Source of the DNA: Streptomyces caelestis
GTDB taxonomy: Bacteria; Actinomycetota; Actinomycetes; Streptomycetales; Streptomycetaceae
Length of the DNA stretch: 64,000 nt
NCBI RefSeq assembly: GCF_014205255.1
Contig: NZ_JACHNE010000001.1
Location: 6,386,001-6,450,000 of the forward strand
Direction: 5' to 3'
Shown here: in pieces, positions 1 to 8,511 of the stretch
How the letters are laid out: each line of letters starts with the position of its first letter
Position numbering within the stretch: the first letter of the stretch is position 1
Made by a program: the position numbers and the translations under genes
Notes under the pieces: generated by a model
The model's input: the letters and a program-made list of their open reading frames with translations, nothing else
Databases searched by the model: none
What the model was told of the DNA's origin: nothing

Positions 1-1214
1 CCCGCCCGGCCCACGCGTTGCAGCCCGGAGGCCACCGAGGGGGGTGATTCGACCTGGACCACCAGGTCGACCGCGCCCATGTCGATGCCCAGTTCGAGAC
101 TGGACGTGGCCACGACCGCGGGGAGGCGGCCCGCCTTGAGGTCCTCCTCGACCAGGGCACGCTGCTCCTTGGACACCGAGCCGTGGTGGGCGCGGGCGAT
201 GACCTGTGGCGCGCCCTGGGCGGCCCCCGAGCCGCCCATGAGCTCGGCGGGGGAGTGGTGCTCGTCGAGGGTCTCGCCCGTGGCTCGCTCGTACGCGATC
301 TCGTTCAGGCGGTTGCACAGGCGCTCCGCGAGGCGGCGGGAGTTCGCGAAGACGATCGTGGAGCGGTGGGACTGGACGAGGTCGGCGATCCGCTCCTCCA
401 CATGCGGCCAGATCGACGGGCGCTCGGCACCCTCCGAGCCGTCCGCCACCGGGGAGCCGCCCAGCTCGCCCAGGTCCTCGACCGGGACGACCACGGACAG
501 GTCGAACTCCTTGCCCGACTCGGGCTGGACGATCTCCACCTTGCGGCGGGGCGAGAGGAAACGGGCCACCTCGTCGACCGGGCGGACCGTCGCGGAGAGA
601 CCGATGCGGCGGGCGGGCTTCGGAAGGAGGTCGTCCAGCCGCTCCAGGGAGAGCGCGAGGTGGGCGCCGCGCTTGGTGCCCGCGACCGCGTGCACCTCGT
701 CGAGGATCACCGTTTCCACGCCGGTCAGCGCCTCGCGCGTGGCCGAGGTCAGCATGAGGAACAGTGATTCGGGGGTGGTGATCAGGATGTCCGGCGGGCG
801 GGTGGACAGGGCGCGGCGCTCGGCGGCGGGGGTGTCGCCCGAGCGGATGCCCACCTTGACCTCGGGCTCGGGCAGACCCATCCGTACGGACTCCTGGCGG
901 ATGCCGGTCAGGGGGCTGCGGAGGTTGCGCTCGACGTCCACGGCCAGGGCCTTCAGGGGGGAGATGTACAGGACCCGGCAGCGCTTCCTGGGGTCGGCGG
1001 GATGAGGCGTCGAGGCGAGCTGGTCCAGGGCGGCGAGGAAGGCGGCCAGGGTCTTGCCGGAACCGGTGGGGGCGACGACCAGTACGTCCGAGCCCTGGTG
1101 AATGGCCTGCCATGCGCCAGCCTGGGCGGTGGTGGGCGCGGAGAAGGCGCCCGTGAACCAGGCGCGGGTCGCGGGGGAGAAGGTGTCCAGGGCTCGGTGT
1201 GTGTTGCTGGCCAT
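1..1214 (-). CDS. lhr: Lhr-family ATP-dependent helicase, N-terminal part
   Basis: Superfamily 2 DNA helicase of the Lhr (large helicase-related) group, a 3'-5' translocase linked to DNA repair. The ATG at 1214 opens a frame that stays open to the left edge, so about 404 N-terminal residues are present; Lhr proteins are usually about 1500 residues. Visible motifs: Walker A GSGKT near residues 51-55, SPLKAL (motif Ia) near 85-90, TTPESL near 146-151, the DEVH box near 172-175, and LSATVRP (motif III) after it. The second RecA fold is well under way, with IVFANSRR and ATSSLELGIDMG, and the frame ends in the QRVGRAG region (motif VI). It is transcribed away from the AraC-type gene. The family call is firm; the C-terminal domains that separate Lhr-Core from full-length Lhr are outside the window. 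Confidence 0.93.
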   Translation of the reverse strand, partial: MASNTHRALDTFSPATRAWFTGAFSAPTTAQAGAWQAIHQGSDVLVVAPTGSGKTLAAFLAALDQLASTPHPADPRKRCRVLYISPLKALAVDVERNLRSPLTGIRQESVRMGLPEPEVKVGIRSGDTPAAERRALSTRPPDILITTPESLFLMLTSATREALTGVETVILDEVHAVAGTKRGAHLALSLERLDDLLPKPARRIGLSATVRPVDEVARFLSPRRKVEIVQPESGKEFDLSVVVPVEDLGELGGSPVADGSEGAERPSIWPHVEERIADLVQSHRSTIVFANSRRLAERLCNRLNEIAYERATGETLDEHHSPAELMGGSGAAQGAPQVIARAHHGSVSKEQRALVEEDLKAGRLPAVVATSSLELGIDMGAVDLVVQVESPPSVASGLQRVGRA

Positions 1215-1344
1215 GCGTCCATCGTGCACCTCGCCACTGACAACGGGTGTCTGCGCCGGTCGGGCCGGGGTGCCTGCTCGCCGGTGGTGGGTGCGGGTAC
1301 GTGGGGCTTGCCGCCGTGCGTTCGGAGCGCCGGACAATGGGCGG

Positions 1345-2175
1345 ATGAGTGAGCGTGCGCGGCATTGGCAGTACGACGAGCTGCCCGGGGTGGATCTGCT
1401 GCGGGCCCGGTATGTGCGGAAGACGTTCGTGCGGCACACGCACGAGAACTTCGTGATCGCGGCCATCGCCGACGGGGTGGAGGTGTTTCACCACGGTGGG
1501 GGCGATCAGTACGCGGGGGCCGGGGCTCTCGCGCTGGTGAATCCGGATACTCCGCACACCGGGCGGGCCGGTGTGCCCGAGGGGTGGCGGTACGGGGCCG
1601 TGTATCCGTCCGTCGATGTGGTGGCGGAGATCGCGGCCGAGACCACGGCGCTGCGGGGGACACCGGGGTTCATCAGCCCGGTAGTGGATGATCCGTATGC
1701 CGCCGGGCTGGTGCATCAGGTGCTGCGGGCCGCCGACGAGGGCAATGCGTTGGCCGCGGACACGCTGCTGCGGGTCGCCGTGACCAGGTTGCTGCGGCTG
1801 AACGGTGGACCCGTGCCGCGGCGGGAGGTGCGGACGGCCGGGGCCCGGATCGCCGCACGCGCGCGTGCGGTGCTGGAGGAGCAGATGGCGCGGCCGCCGA
1901 GCCTGGAGCGGTTGGCGGCTGAGCTCGGGACCAGTCCGTTCGCGTTGCTACGGGCCTTTCGGGGTGCCTACGGGATGCCGCCGCACACGTGGCTCACGGA
2001 TGCGCGGGTACGGCGGGCGCGGCGGCTGTTGGACCTGGGGACGGCGCCCTCGGAGGTCGCCGTCGCCGTTGGGTTCACCGATCAGCCGCATCTCAACCGG
2101 CACTTCAGCCGGATGGTCGGGGTGCCTCCGGGGGCCTACCAGCGGGAGCGCAAGAACGTACAAGACCTGCGGTAG
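1345..2175 (+). CDS. AraC-family transcriptional regulator
   Basis: A 276-residue regulator with the usual AraC plan. The N-terminal half looks like a cupin effector domain (RHTHENFVIAAIADG, then NPDTPHTGRAG). The C-terminal ~100 residues hold two helix-turn-helix units: LERLAAELGTSPFALLRAFR and the recognition segment VAVAVGFTDQPHLNRHFSR. I chose the ATG at 1345 because a longer reading upstream runs into the lhr promoter region and is low quality. It lies 23 bases before azlC on the same strand, so it probably regulates azlCD, or is co-transcribed with it, in response to an amino acid or similar ligand. The effector cannot be read from the sequence. Confidence 0.9.
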   Translation: MSERARHWQYDELPGVDLLRARYVRKTFVRHTHENFVIAAIADGVEVFHHGGGDQYAGAGALALVNPDTPHTGRAGVPEGWRYGAVYPSVDVVAEIAAETTALRGTPGFISPVVDDPYAAGLVHQVLRAADEGNALAADTLLRVAVTRLLRLNGGPVPRREVRTAGARIAARARAVLEEQMARPPSLERLAAELGTSPFALLRAFRGAYGMPPHTWLTDARVRRARRLLDLGTAPSEVAVAVGFTDQPHLNRHFSRMVGVPPGAYQRERKNVQDLR

Positions 2176-2198
2176 CGGCTCCTCGTAGCGTGCGGGGC

Positions 2199-2921
2199 GT
2201 GACAGAACGGACAGCTTTCAGAGATACAGAGACCGGTGGAAAGGCGGACCGTGCGGTCGTGCGGGACGCCCTGGGCGTCGGGGTGGCCGTCGGGCTCTCC
2301 GGGTTCGCCTTCGGGGTGACGTCGGCCGGCAGCGGACTCACGCTGATGCAGACGTGCGCGCTCAGTCTGCTGGTGTTCACGGGGGCGTCCCAGTTCGCCC
2401 TGGTGGGAGCCCTCGCGGCCGGTGGCGGCCCGTTCACGGCGGCTGCCGGGGCCTTCTTCCTGGGCGTGCGGAACGCCTTCTACGGCCTGCGTCTGTCGCA
2501 GTTGCTGGCCCTCCCGCGCGCGGTGCGGCCGTTCGCCGCCCAGTGGGTGATCGACGAGACGGCCGCCGTCGCCCTGGCGCAGCCCACGCGGCGCGCGGCG
2601 CGGATCGGGTTCTTTGTGACCGGGCTGAGCCTGTACGTGCTGTGGAACCTCACCACGCTGCTCGGTGCCCTGGGCGCCGGAGCCATCGGGGACACCGGCG
2701 CGTGGGGGCTGGACGCCGCGGGGCCCGCGGTGTTCCTGGCGCTGCTCGCGCCCATGCTGAAGACCGGCACCGAGCGGGCCGTCGCCGGGCTCGCCGTGCT
2801 GCTGGGGCTCGGGCTGCTGCCCGTGCTGCCCGCCGGTGTGCCGGTGCTGATGGCCGCGCTGGCCGCGCCGGTCGTGCTCTGGGCGGACGGCCGGCGCAAG
2901 GGACGGGGGATTGAAGGGTGA
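2199..2921 (+). CDS. azlC: AzlC-family branched-chain amino acid exporter, large subunit
   Basis: About 240 residues with a short polar N-terminus, then a hydrophobic protein beginning near GVAVGLSGFAFGVTSAGSG and carrying the family signatures GASQFALVGALAAGGG and FFLGVRNAFYGLRLS. AzlC with AzlD forms an inner-membrane exporter of branched-chain amino acids (and toxic analogues in Bacillus). The GTG at 2199 is the first sensible start after the AraC-type gene. The stop overlaps the azlD start (GTGA at 2918-2921), so the two are translationally coupled. The export role comes from the family; the substrate here is not shown. Confidence 0.9.
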   Translation: MTERTAFRDTETGGKADRAVVRDALGVGVAVGLSGFAFGVTSAGSGLTLMQTCALSLLVFTGASQFALVGALAAGGGPFTAAAGAFFLGVRNAFYGLRLSQLLALPRAVRPFAAQWVIDETAAVALAQPTRRAARIGFFVTGLSLYVLWNLTTLLGALGAGAIGDTGAWGLDAAGPAVFLALLAPMLKTGTERAVAGLAVLLGLGLLPVLPAGVPVLMAALAAPVVLWADGRRKGRGIEG

Positions 2922-3229
2922 ACGTCTGGATCGCGATCGGTGTGACCGTCCTCGGGTGCTACGCCGTCAAGCTGGCCGGGCTGCTGGTGCCCGCCGGGGC
3001 TCTTGAGCGGCCCGTGGTGAAGCGCCTTGCCGCGTTGCTGCCCGTGGCTCTGCTGGCGGCCCTCACGGCCGAGCAGACCTTCGCCGACGGGCAGGTGCTG
3101 GTCCTGGACGCGCGGGCCGCCGGGCTCGGAGCCGCGGCGGTGGCGCTGGTGCTGCGCGCCCCGTTCCTGCTCGTCGTCGCGGCGGCCGTGCTGGTGACCG
3201 CGGGCGTGCGGGCCATGGGCGTGGGGTGA
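2918..3229 (+). CDS. azlD: AzlD-family exporter small subunit
   Basis: A 103-residue, almost wholly hydrophobic protein with three or four membrane segments, typical in length for AzlD (about 100-110 residues). It starts with GTG inside the azlC stop codon. The pattern of GCYAVKLAGLLVP, then LPVALLAALTAEQTF and a hydrophobic tail fits the family. It is the partner of AzlC in the exporter. The next gene is convergent, and its stop codon directly abuts this one (3229/3230) with no room for a terminator between them. Confidence 0.88.
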   Translation: MNVWIAIGVTVLGCYAVKLAGLLVPAGALERPVVKRLAALLPVALLAALTAEQTFADGQVLVLDARAAGLGAAAVALVLRAPFLLVVAAAVLVTAGVRAMGVG

Positions 3230-4174
3230 TCAGCCGACGGGGCGACCGTGGGACCGGAGCGTGCGCAGGGCCTCGACCGTCACCACGGGGCGGGCCTCCA
3301 GGGCGGGCGCCGGGGCCCACTGACGCCATCGGACGGGCCAGCCGCCGTCCTCCTGCTGCTGGGCCGCGAGGTGGTCCAGGGCGCGCGCCATCTCGTCGTC
3401 GGTGAACCACGCGCGCGCGAGCGACTGCGGGGTCCTCGCGTAGTCGTACGGGAAGTGGTGCTCCCCCGGGGCGTAGCCGGGGGAGACCGGATACGTGCCC
3501 AGGTCGTCGGGATCCCGGACCGCGAGGCGGTGTGCGCGTACGAGGCGGCCCAGGCGGTCGGCGGCCGCCTCCGCGCGCGGGCGGTCCGGGGCGGAGTCGA
3601 GGAACGCCACGGCGGCCTCGATCTCGTACGGGTGGGACTCCTCCAGGGACTCGACCGCCTGCCAGCAGAAGTCCGTGGCCCGGAACAGCCAGGCGTGCCA
3701 CACCTCGTTGCGGTGCAGCAGCCCCACCACCGGCCCGGTGGCCAGGAGAGCGCTGGGCGGGTCGTCCACGACCGGCACGAAGGGGGCCGTCGGGTAGCCG
3801 TGCTGGCTCGGGTGGATCGCCGGGAGGGCGCCGTCCGCCGTGGAGACGGACGTCAGGTAGCGGCACATGCGTTCCACGCGCTGTCCGGCGCAGCGTCCCA
3901 CGGCGTCCAGGACGCGCAGGGCGTGGGCGGTGTGCAGCGGCTGGCTGACCGGGCCGCGCAGATCGGGCTCCAGCGCGTGGCCGTACCCGCCGTCCTCGTT
4001 GCGGTAGGCGTCCAGGGCGGTCTCCACCGGGTCGGCGGCGCCGCCCCGGAAGTGGTGGGCGAAGAGGTGCTGCTCGAGCACGCGCGCGGTGAGCCAGACG
4101 AAGCGTTCCGCGCGTGCCACGGGGGTGTGCGGCGGGGGCGACGGGGGGAGTGGGGGAGCTCCTGTTTCGGCCAT
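3230..4174 (-). CDS. Conserved protein with terpenoid-cyclase-like repeats
   Basis: A 314-residue protein I cannot assign to a characterised enzyme. It has short repeats of the alpha/alpha toroid type: YRNEDGGYGHALEPDLRGP near residue 60 and QQQEDGGWPVRWRQWAP near residue 280 resemble the QxxDGGW repeats of squalene cyclases and prenyltransferase beta subunits. It lacks the catalytic DxDD motif of a cyclase, so a toroidal binding fold is more likely than cyclase activity. There is no signal peptide or membrane segment. The N-terminus is proline-rich. It is convergent with azlD and stands alone on the minus strand. Confidence 0.75.
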   Translation of the reverse strand: MAETGAPPLPPSPPPHTPVARAERFVWLTARVLEQHLFAHHFRGGAADPVETALDAYRNEDGGYGHALEPDLRGPVSQPLHTAHALRVLDAVGRCAGQRVERMCRYLTSVSTADGALPAIHPSQHGYPTAPFVPVVDDPPSALLATGPVVGLLHRNEVWHAWLFRATDFCWQAVESLEESHPYEIEAAVAFLDSAPDRPRAEAAADRLGRLVRAHRLAVRDPDDLGTYPVSPGYAPGEHHFPYDYARTPQSLARAWFTDDEMARALDHLAAQQQEDGGWPVRWRQWAPAPALEARPVVTVEALRTLRSHGRPVG

Positions 4175-4254
4175 GGGTCAGACGGTAGGGCGGAATACGG
4201 TGCCGGCAGGCGGTCCCGGCTCAGGCCCACCCCCACGGGCGGGATACTGGAGTC

Positions 4255-4449
4255 ATGCGGTTGACGGTCTTCTGGCAGCGGATGGCGGAGCACTTCGGTC
4301 CGGGCTACGCCGACACCTTCGCGCGCGACCACGTGATGTCGGACCTCGGCGGGCGCACCGTGCAGGAGGCCCTCGACGCCGGCTGGGACGCCAAGGAGGT
4401 CTGGCAGGTGGTGTGCGCGGTGATGGACGTGCCGAGGGAGAAGCGTTGA
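4255..4449 (+). CDS. DUF3046 small conserved actinobacterial protein
   Basis: A 64-residue protein starting MRLTVFWQRMAEHFG, recognisable as the actinobacterial DUF3046 family, commonly found just upstream of recA. The body (ARDHVMSDLGGRTVQEALD, then a DAKEVWQVVCAVMDVP helix) is compact and mostly helical. No biochemical role is known to me. The neighbouring permease and recA are on the same strand, but separate promoters seem likely: recA has its own. Confidence 0.85.
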   Translation: MRLTVFWQRMAEHFGPGYADTFARDHVMSDLGGRTVQEALDAGWDAKEVWQVVCAVMDVPREKR

Positions 4450-4533
4450 CCCGTCGTGGAGACCGCTGACCGGCGGCCCACGAAGATCGCAGGCGGGCAG
4501 ACGGCTGTCGGTGCCGTGGGCGAGACTTGGTGC

Positions 4534-5817
4534 GTGGCACGCACTGACGAGACCGGGCAGGAAGCCCAGCAGTCCTCCCCGTTCGGCACGACACCGCCTG
4601 CCCCGCCCCCCGTCGGCGGGGCCGCAGGACCGAACGGCCGTATGCCGCGCTGGCTGCCGCGCGCCCTGGTGCTCGCACTCGCCCTCGTCGCCGTCTTCCA
4701 GCTGGGCAGTTGGGCCTTCCACCAGCTCACCGGCCTGCTGATCAACATCCTCATCGCGTTCTTCCTGGCGCTCGCCATCGAACCGGCGGTGAGCTGGATG
4801 GCCTCGCGCGGCATGCGCAGGGGACTGGCCACGTTCGTCGTCTTCATCGGTGTGATCATCGTGGCGGCGGGCTTCGTCACACTGCTCGGTTCCATTCTGG
4901 CGGACCAGATCATCAAGATGATCGAGGGCTTCCCGGACTACCTCGACTCCGTCATCAACTGGATCAACACGCACTTCAAGACCGACCTGAAGCGCGTGGA
5001 CATCCAGGAGGGCCTGCTCCGCTCCGACTGGCTGCGCAACTACGTGCAGAACAGCGCCACGGGCGTCCTGGACGTGTCCGCCCAGGTCATCGGGGGTCTC
5101 TTCCAGCTGCTGACGATCGCGCTGTTCTCGTTCTACTTCGCCGCGGACGGTCCGCGACTGCGCCGCACGATCTGCTCCCTCCTGCCGCCCGCACGGCAGG
5201 CCGAGGTGCTGCGCGCGTGGGAGATCGCCGTGAACAAGACCGGCGGCTACATCTACTCGCGCGGTCTGATGGCACTCATCTCCGGCATGGCCCACTTCGT
5301 CCTGTTGCAGGGCCTGGACGTGCCCTACGCGCCCGTGCTCGCCGTGTGGGTGGGCCTGGTGTCGCAGTTCATCCCCACCATCGGCACGTATCTCGCGGGC
5401 GCGCTGCCCATGCTGATCGCGTTCACGGTCAACCCCTGGTACGCGCTGTGGGTGCTGATCTTCGTGGTGATCTACCAGCAGTTCGAGAACTACGTGCTCC
5501 AGCCGAAGCTGACGGCCAGGACCGTCGACATCCACCCCGCGGTCGCCTTCGGCTCGGTCATCGCGGGCACCGCGCTCCTGGGCGCCGTCGGCGCGCTGAT
5601 CGCCATCCCCGCCATCGCCACGCTCCAGGCCTTCCTGGGGGCGTACGTGAAGCGGTACGCCGTCACGGACGACCCCCGGGTGCACGGCCATCACCGACGC
5701 GGGGAGGGGCCGAGCCTCGTCACGCGCGCGAGGCAGCTGTGGGCCGGGCGGGCAGGGGCGGAGCGGCCCGGAAGCGGTCGGCCCGAGGGCGGGGGCTCCG
5801 GGAAGAGCCCGGACTGA
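4534..5817 (+). CDS. AI-2E family transporter (TqsA/PerM-like permease)
   Basis: A membrane protein of about 427 residues from the AI-2E/PerM family. After a ~40-residue proline-rich cytoplasmic N-terminus come paired N-terminal helices (PRALVLALALVAVFQLGSW; LLINILIAFFLALAIEPAVS), a central soluble stretch, and C-terminal helices with VSQFIPTIGTYLAGALPM and FENYVLQPKLTARTVDIHP, the family's best-conserved region. The C-terminal ~50 residues are basic and Gly/Arg-rich. The frame is open back to a GTG at 4456; I prefer the GTG at 4534 because the earlier stretch is not protein-like, but this is uncertain. The family includes autoinducer-2 exporters and Na+/H+ antiporters, so the substrate is unknown. 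Confidence 0.85.
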   Translation: MARTDETGQEAQQSSPFGTTPPAPPPVGGAAGPNGRMPRWLPRALVLALALVAVFQLGSWAFHQLTGLLINILIAFFLALAIEPAVSWMASRGMRRGLATFVVFIGVIIVAAGFVTLLGSILADQIIKMIEGFPDYLDSVINWINTHFKTDLKRVDIQEGLLRSDWLRNYVQNSATGVLDVSAQVIGGLFQLLTIALFSFYFAADGPRLRRTICSLLPPARQAEVLRAWEIAVNKTGGYIYSRGLMALISGMAHFVLLQGLDVPYAPVLAVWVGLVSQFIPTIGTYLAGALPMLIAFTVNPWYALWVLIFVVIYQQFENYVLQPKLTARTVDIHPAVAFGSVIAGTALLGAVGALIAIPAIATLQAFLGAYVKRYAVTDDPRVHGHHRRGEGPSLVTRARQLWAGRAGAERPGSGRPEGGGSGKSPD

Positions 5818-5856
5818 GTCGCCGCGCCCTGTCGCGGAGGTGCCGCGTGGTGTCGC

Positions 5857-5886
5857 TTGACACGAAAATCGAACATCCATTCTTAT
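5857..5886 (+). promoter_or_regulatory. recA promoter with LexA (SOS) operator
   Basis: TTGACA at 5857-5862 and TCTTAT at 5881-5886 are spaced by 18 bases, a good sigma-70-type (HrdB) promoter. Within the spacer and running into the -10 hexamer is GAACATCCATTC (5871-5882), an imperfect GAAC-N4-GTTC box of the kind bound by Gram-positive/actinobacterial LexA. Bound repressor would cover the -10 region. The transcript would have a leader of about 150 bases before the recA ATG at 6048. Confidence 0.85.
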
Positions 5887-6047
5887 GGAGTCTCCGGCGA
5901 AGCTCAGCGGTGGGCATTTCGACATACTTTGGGTGGAGAAATGCCCGAGTTATCCACAGGCCGGACGTGCGTCGGGGCGCATTGTCAGTGGCAGGCGTTA
6001 GCGTCTTTGACGTGAAGCGATCGACTCAAGCAAATCGGGTGGAACCC

Positions 6048-7175
6048 ATGGCAGGAACCGACCGCGAGAAGGCCCTGGATGCCGCTCTCGCACAGATTGA
6101 ACGGCAATTCGGCAAGGGCGCGGTCATGCGCATGGGCGACCGGACCAAGGAGCCCATCGAGGTCATCCCGACCGGGTCCACCGCCCTCGACGTGGCCCTC
6201 GGCGTGGGCGGCCTGCCCCGCGGCCGTGTCGTGGAGATCTACGGACCGGAGTCCTCCGGTAAGACCACCCTGACCCTGCACGCGGTGGCGAACGCGCAGA
6301 AGGCCGGCGGGCAGGTCGCCTTCGTCGACGCGGAGCACGCACTCGACCCCGAGTACGCGAAGAAGCTCGGCGTCGACATCGACAACCTCATCCTGTCCCA
6401 GCCGGACAACGGCGAGCAGGCCCTGGAGATCGTGGACATGCTGGTCCGCTCCGGTGCCCTCGACCTCATCGTCATCGACTCCGTCGCGGCGCTCGTCCCG
6501 CGCGCGGAGATCGAGGGCGAGATGGGCGACAGCCACGTGGGTCTCCAGGCCCGCCTGATGAGCCAGGCCCTGCGCAAGATCACCAGCGCGCTCAACCAGT
6601 CCAAGACCACCGCGATCTTCATCAACCAGCTCCGCGAGAAGATCGGCGTGATGTTCGGCTCCCCGGAGACCACGACCGGTGGCCGGGCGCTGAAGTTCTA
6701 CGCCTCGGTGCGCATCGACATCCGCCGCATCGAGACCCTGAAGGACGGCACGGAGGCGGTCGGCAACCGCACCCGCTGCAAGGTCGTCAAGAACAAGGTC
6801 GCGCCGCCCTTCAAGCAGGCCGAGTTCGACATCCTCTACGGCCATGGCATCAGCCGCGAGGGCGGCCTGATCGACATGGGCGTGGAGCACGGCTTCGTCC
6901 GCAAGGCCGGCGCCTGGTACACGTACGAGGGCGACCAGCTCGGCCAGGGCAAGGAGAACGCGCGCAACTTCCTGAAGGACAACCCCGACCTGGCCAACGA
7001 GATCGAGAAGAGGATCAAGGAGAAGCTGGGCGTCGGCGTACGCCCCGAGGAGCCGGCCGCCGAGCCGGGCACGGACGCGGCGGTCTCCCCGGCACCGGCC
7101 GACGCCCCGGCGGCGGTCCCCGCCCCGGCAGTGGCCAAGCCCGCCAAGTCCAAGGCCGCCGCAGCCAAGAGCTGA
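6048..7175 (+). CDS. recA: Recombinase RecA
   Basis: The homologous recombination and SOS-activating ATPase, 375 residues, normal for Streptomyces. It begins MAGTDREKALDAALAQIERQ and has Walker A GPESSGKT near residue 68, the Walker B strand LIVIDSVAALVP, the DNA-binding loop L1/L2 region around MSQALRKITSALNQSKTTAIF, and FINQLREKIGVMFGSPETTT. The C-terminal 45 residues are an Ala/Pro/Lys-rich tail typical of Streptomyces RecA, not the acidic tail of E. coli. The ATG at 6048 matches the family; the frame is open much further upstream but crosses the promoter. recX follows after 3 bases. Control is through the LexA-type box in its promoter. Confidence 0.98.
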   Translation: MAGTDREKALDAALAQIERQFGKGAVMRMGDRTKEPIEVIPTGSTALDVALGVGGLPRGRVVEIYGPESSGKTTLTLHAVANAQKAGGQVAFVDAEHALDPEYAKKLGVDIDNLILSQPDNGEQALEIVDMLVRSGALDLIVIDSVAALVPRAEIEGEMGDSHVGLQARLMSQALRKITSALNQSKTTAIFINQLREKIGVMFGSPETTTGGRALKFYASVRIDIRRIETLKDGTEAVGNRTRCKVVKNKVAPPFKQAEFDILYGHGISREGGLIDMGVEHGFVRKAGAWYTYEGDQLGQGKENARNFLKDNPDLANEIEKRIKEKLGVGVRPEEPAAEPGTDAAVSPAPADAPAAVPAPAVAKPAKSKAAAAKS

Positions 7176-7178
7176 CCC

Positions 7179-8054
7179 GTGACACGACGAACCGACTGGG
7201 CGGAGTACGAGTACACCGCCTCCGGTGCCTCACGGGGGAGGGGCACCGGAGAGGAGACGGGCTCGGCCGTGGACGGGGCGGACGCGCACGGGGACGACCG
7301 GTTGTACGGGGGCGACCGACTGCACGAGGACGGCGGGCCGTACGGGGATACCTCCCGGGGCAGTGGCTCATCCGGCACCGGCTCAGCTGACAGAGGCTCA
7401 CGCGGAGGCGGCTCGTCCAGGGACGGCTCACGTGACGGTGGGTCGCCCGGCGGACGTCGACGCGGGCGTCGTCGGCGTGGCTTCGGCGCGGCGGCGGATG
7501 CCGAGGACGGAGGGTCCCTCTCCTCGTCGAGGGCCGAGCAGGGGGAGCCTCCGGGGGACCCGGTCGAGCAGGCGCGGGCGATCTGCCTGCGCCTGCTCAC
7601 CGGGACCCCGCGGACCCGCAAGCAACTCGCCGACGCCCTGCGCAAGCGGCAGATCCCGGACGACGCCGCCGAGGAGGTGCTGTCGCGGTTCGAAGAGGTC
7701 GGCCTCATCAACGACAGCGCCTTCGCGGACGCCTGGGTGGAGTCCCGGCACCACGGCCGAGGGCTGGCGCGGCGTGCGCTCGCCCGAGAGCTGCGGACCA
7801 AGGGCGTCGACTCCACGCTGATCGACGAGGCCGTCTCCCAGCTCGACTCCGAGCAGGAGGAGGCGACCGCGCGGGAACTCGTCGCGCGGAAACTCCGCTC
7901 CACTCGTGGGCTCGACCGGGACAAGCGACTCCGCCGCCTCGCGGGCATGCTCGCCCGCAAGGGCTACTCCGAGGGCATGGCCCTGCGTGTGGTCCGGCAG
8001 GCGCTGGAGGAGGAGGGCGAGGACACGGAGTTTCTCGGGGACGAGCAGTTCTGA
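7179..8054 (+). CDS. recX: Regulatory protein RecX with long N-terminal extension
   Basis: RecX binds RecA filaments and limits their activity. The recognised three-helix repeats begin near residue 125 (EQARAICLRLLTGTPRTRKQ, then ADALRKRQIPDDAAEEVLSR) and continue through FADAWVESRHHGRGLARRAL to the end. Before this there are about 120 residues rich in Gly, Ser, Asp and Arg, with many short GDR/GS stretches; no fold is apparent. Total length is 291 residues against about 150-190 in most bacteria. The GTG start lies 3 bases after the recA stop, so the pair is one operon and shares the SOS promoter. The next gene is convergent, with only 13 bases between stops. Confidence 0.93.
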   Translation: MTRRTDWAEYEYTASGASRGRGTGEETGSAVDGADAHGDDRLYGGDRLHEDGGPYGDTSRGSGSSGTGSADRGSRGGGSSRDGSRDGGSPGGRRRGRRRRGFGAAADAEDGGSLSSSRAEQGEPPGDPVEQARAICLRLLTGTPRTRKQLADALRKRQIPDDAAEEVLSRFEEVGLINDSAFADAWVESRHHGRGLARRALARELRTKGVDSTLIDEAVSQLDSEQEEATARELVARKLRSTRGLDRDKRLRRLAGMLARKGYSEGMALRVVRQALEEEGEDTEFLGDEQF

Positions 8055-8067
8055 GCGAACCGCGTGG

Positions 8068-8511
8068 TCACACCACCGGAAGCCTCGCCGCCCGCCAAGC
8101 CTGGAACCCGCCGACCAGATCGGTGGCCCGGTGCAGTCCCAGCTGGTGCAGGGACTGGACGGCCAGGCTGGAGGCGTACCCCTCGTTGCAGATCACGACG
8201 ACGCGCAGGCAGTGGCTCGTTGCCTCCGGGAGACGGTGGCTGCCCTGCGGGTCGAGGCGCCACTCCAGCTCGTTGCGCTCGACGACGAGGGTGTCGGGGA
8301 TCAGGCCGTCCCGTTCGCGCAGGGCCGCGTAGCGGATGTCCACCAGCAGCGCGTCACCGGCCCGGGCGGCCTCGTACGCCTCCTGCGGCTCGATCCGCTG
8401 GTAACCGGCACGTACGCGCTCCAGCAACGCGTCGATACCGACGGGACGTTGGACACCGACCCCGCTGCTGTGGCTGCTGCCGTCGCTCACCCGCTCGTGC
8501 GTCGCGCTCAC
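8068..8511 (-). CDS. Rhodanese-like domain protein
   Basis: A 147-residue single-domain sulfurtransferase-type protein. Rhodanese features: GDALLVDIRYAALRERDGLI (the CH2A-like segment) and the active-site loop VVICNEGYASSLA with the catalytic Cys, followed by DLVGGFQAWRAARLP. Its ATG overlaps the stop of the cysteine dioxygenase gene by 4 bases (8508-8511), so the two are translationally coupled. Together they point to breakdown or detoxification of cysteine-derived sulfur: the dioxygenase makes cysteine sulfinate and the rhodanese handles sulfane sulfur. The pathway link is an inference from the coupling. Confidence 0.9.
   Translation of the reverse strand: MSATHERVSDGSSHSSGVGVQRPVGIDALLERVRAGYQRIEPQEAYEAARAGDALLVDIRYAALRERDGLIPDTLVVERNELEWRLDPQGSHRLPEATSHCLRVVVICNEGYASSLAVQSLHQLGLHRATDLVGGFQAWRAARLPVV

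Noticed and set aside
3063..5925. Two long minus-strand frames around 3063-5925
   Set aside because: They overlap the true 314-residue gene or lie opposite the permease gene, and show Arg/Pro-rich shadow composition.
4710..6047. Extended upstream reading of recA
   Set aside because: The open frame crosses the permease gene and the recA promoter and operator; the true start is the ATG at 6048.
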